Assembly (NCBI GenBank): GCA_910576855.1
Contig: CAJTJP010000015.1
Coordinates: 1 to 64,000 of the forward strand
DNA from: Erysipelotrichales bacterium
Lineage (GTDB): Bacteria; Bacillota_I; Bacilli_A; Erysipelotrichales; Erysipelotrichaceae
Reading direction: 5' to 3'
DNA: 64,000 bases
A program made the position numbers and the translations under genes. Below, piece by piece: positions 63,170 to 64,000 of this stretch. The notes below the pieces were generated by a model. It worked only from the letters and a program-made list of their open reading frames with translations, ran no database searches and was not told the origin of the DNA. The first letter of the stretch is position 1. Each line of letters opens with the position of its first letter.

Positions 63170-64000
63170 TTAAAATGTATCTTTCTGTTTTTTGTATATA
63201 AGACCTGCGATAACACTTGTGATTAGTATTACTCCTATATACAATGATAGATTTGTTTCATCTCCTGTTAATGCTCCGCCCATACTGGCAGCCGGATTAT
63301 ACTGTCCTTTTACCGAAGTGTTTGGTTTACTAGGTTCAATCGGTTCCTCTGTAATACTGAAATCCATTGTATCGTATGGGAAATCACCATCTATGTTTTT
63401 CTCAGGTTTCCACTCGGTGATCTCTTTTAAATTAGTATCCGGTTTACCGTCATTATCCGTATCTACGTTGATATCAGGCTTACCGTCACCAGTGCTGTCT
63501 ATATTCATATCGGGGATATAATCGCCGTCAATGTCAACATTTAAATCAGGGACACCATCGTTATTTATATCAAGATTGATATCCGGATAACCATCTTCAT
63601 CTGTATCAATATTCAACTCAGACTTTACATCATCTTTACCGATACTGTCATAAGTATAAGTACTCTTATTGTAATTCTTATTTGGTTTCCAGTCGTGGAT
63701 TTTCGCAATATTGATAATAGGTGATTTTCCATCCTTTGAGATATTGATATGAGGCTTGAAATCTCCCTTATTATCAACGTTGATATTCGGTATGCCATCA
63801 CCATCGGTATCGACATTGATTACTGCTTTAACACTTGTACCTGTACAATACTCCTCAAGAATTCCGTTGTCTGGGTCTGCCTTGACGCACTTGGTTGGCT
63901 TCCATTCACCTTTTTTTAGAATCACAAGGTTAAGGTCGGGCTTACCGTCATTATCGGTATCGATATTCAAGTCAGGTTTACCGTCTCCGTCACTGTCAAT
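63170..64000 (-). CDS. Third giant surface protein, C-terminal part (5' end beyond window)
   Basis: The frame is open from the right window edge to the stop at 63170-63172 (277 codons seen). It consists of acidic DxDGDG-type repeats (INVDTDGDGIPNINVDNKGD, NIDTDEDGYPDINLDINNDG) and ends MGGALTGDET, a membrane helix (LYIGVILITSVIAGLIY) and KKQKDTF, a variant sorting signal ALTGD. Nearly identical in DNA to the C-terminal part of the 58217-62908 gene without indels (constant offset 4953). The N-terminus is unknown. Calcium binding is inferred from the acidic repeats. Confidence 0.85.
   Translation of the reverse strand: MDSDGDGKPDLNIDTDNDGKPDLNLVILKKGEWKPTKCVKADPDNGILEEYCTGTSVKAVINVDTDGDGIPNINVDNKGDFKPHINISKDGKSPIINIAKIHDWKPNKNYNKSTYTYDSIGKDDVKSELNIDTDEDGYPDINLDINNDGVPDLNVDIDGDYIPDMNIDSTGDGKPDINVDTDNDGKPDTNLKEITEWKPEKNIDGDFPYDTMDFSITEEPIEPSKPNTSVKGQYNPAASMGGALTGDETNLSLYIGVILITSVIAGLIYKKQKDTF
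63353..64000. repeat. Direct repeat copy B
   Basis: Partner of 58400-59047; continues beyond the window. Confidence 0.85.

Overview
The window reads as a low-GC, spore-forming Bacillota chromosome, most likely a gut-associated member of the Erysipelotrichia/Clostridia side (inference). Evidence for this includes PolC, a V-type rather than F-type ATPase, a YunB/YunC pair, type III glutamine synthetase, rubrerythrin, tRNAs with encoded CCA, and very large sortase-anchored glycosidases rich in discoidin and FIVAR modules. Most genes are on the minus strand. The few on the plus strand are the helicase and YdcF-like pair, glnN and a GntR regulator.

Layout: 1-2638 and 58217-64000 carry three paralogous giant cadherin-like surface proteins, two of them cut by the window edges. 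3041-7539 holds a small unknown protein, a thioredoxin-fold lipoprotein, yunB-yunC-like genes and the ktrB-ktrA potassium uptake operon. 7710-8343 is a seven-gene tRNA array with its own promoter and terminator. 8536-17184 is a nine-gene V-type ATPase operon. 17434-22404 holds a pseudouridine synthase, a Cas4-like/XPD-like nuclease-helicase fusion, a YdcF-like protein and a HAD hydrolase. 22517-44681 holds three secreted, cell-wall-anchored glycosidases of about 1900-2270 residues (GH20, GH2, GH84), with rubrerythrin/rubredoxin and glnN between the first two. 44828-58009 is mostly housekeeping: polC, a SIS protein plus ceramidase-like hydrolase with a divergent GntR regulator, a Na+/Ca2+ exchanger under a riboswitch-like leader, dUTPase, a D,D-carboxypeptidase, rnc and recG.

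How it fits together: GH84, GH20 and GH2 enzymes should strip N-acetylhexosamine and galactose residues from host glycans (mucin, milk-type or glycosaminoglycan chains) at the cell surface. All sortase substrates end in a [P/A][N/L]TGD motif rather than canonical LPxTG. The V-ATPase, KtrAB and Na+/Ca2+ exchanger form an ion-homeostasis set. The most promising unexplained elements are the terminator-containing leader before the exchanger (53170-53303), the hairpin-rich small-RNA candidate at about 3566-3690, and the conserved leaders and short leader ORF of the giant surface-protein family.
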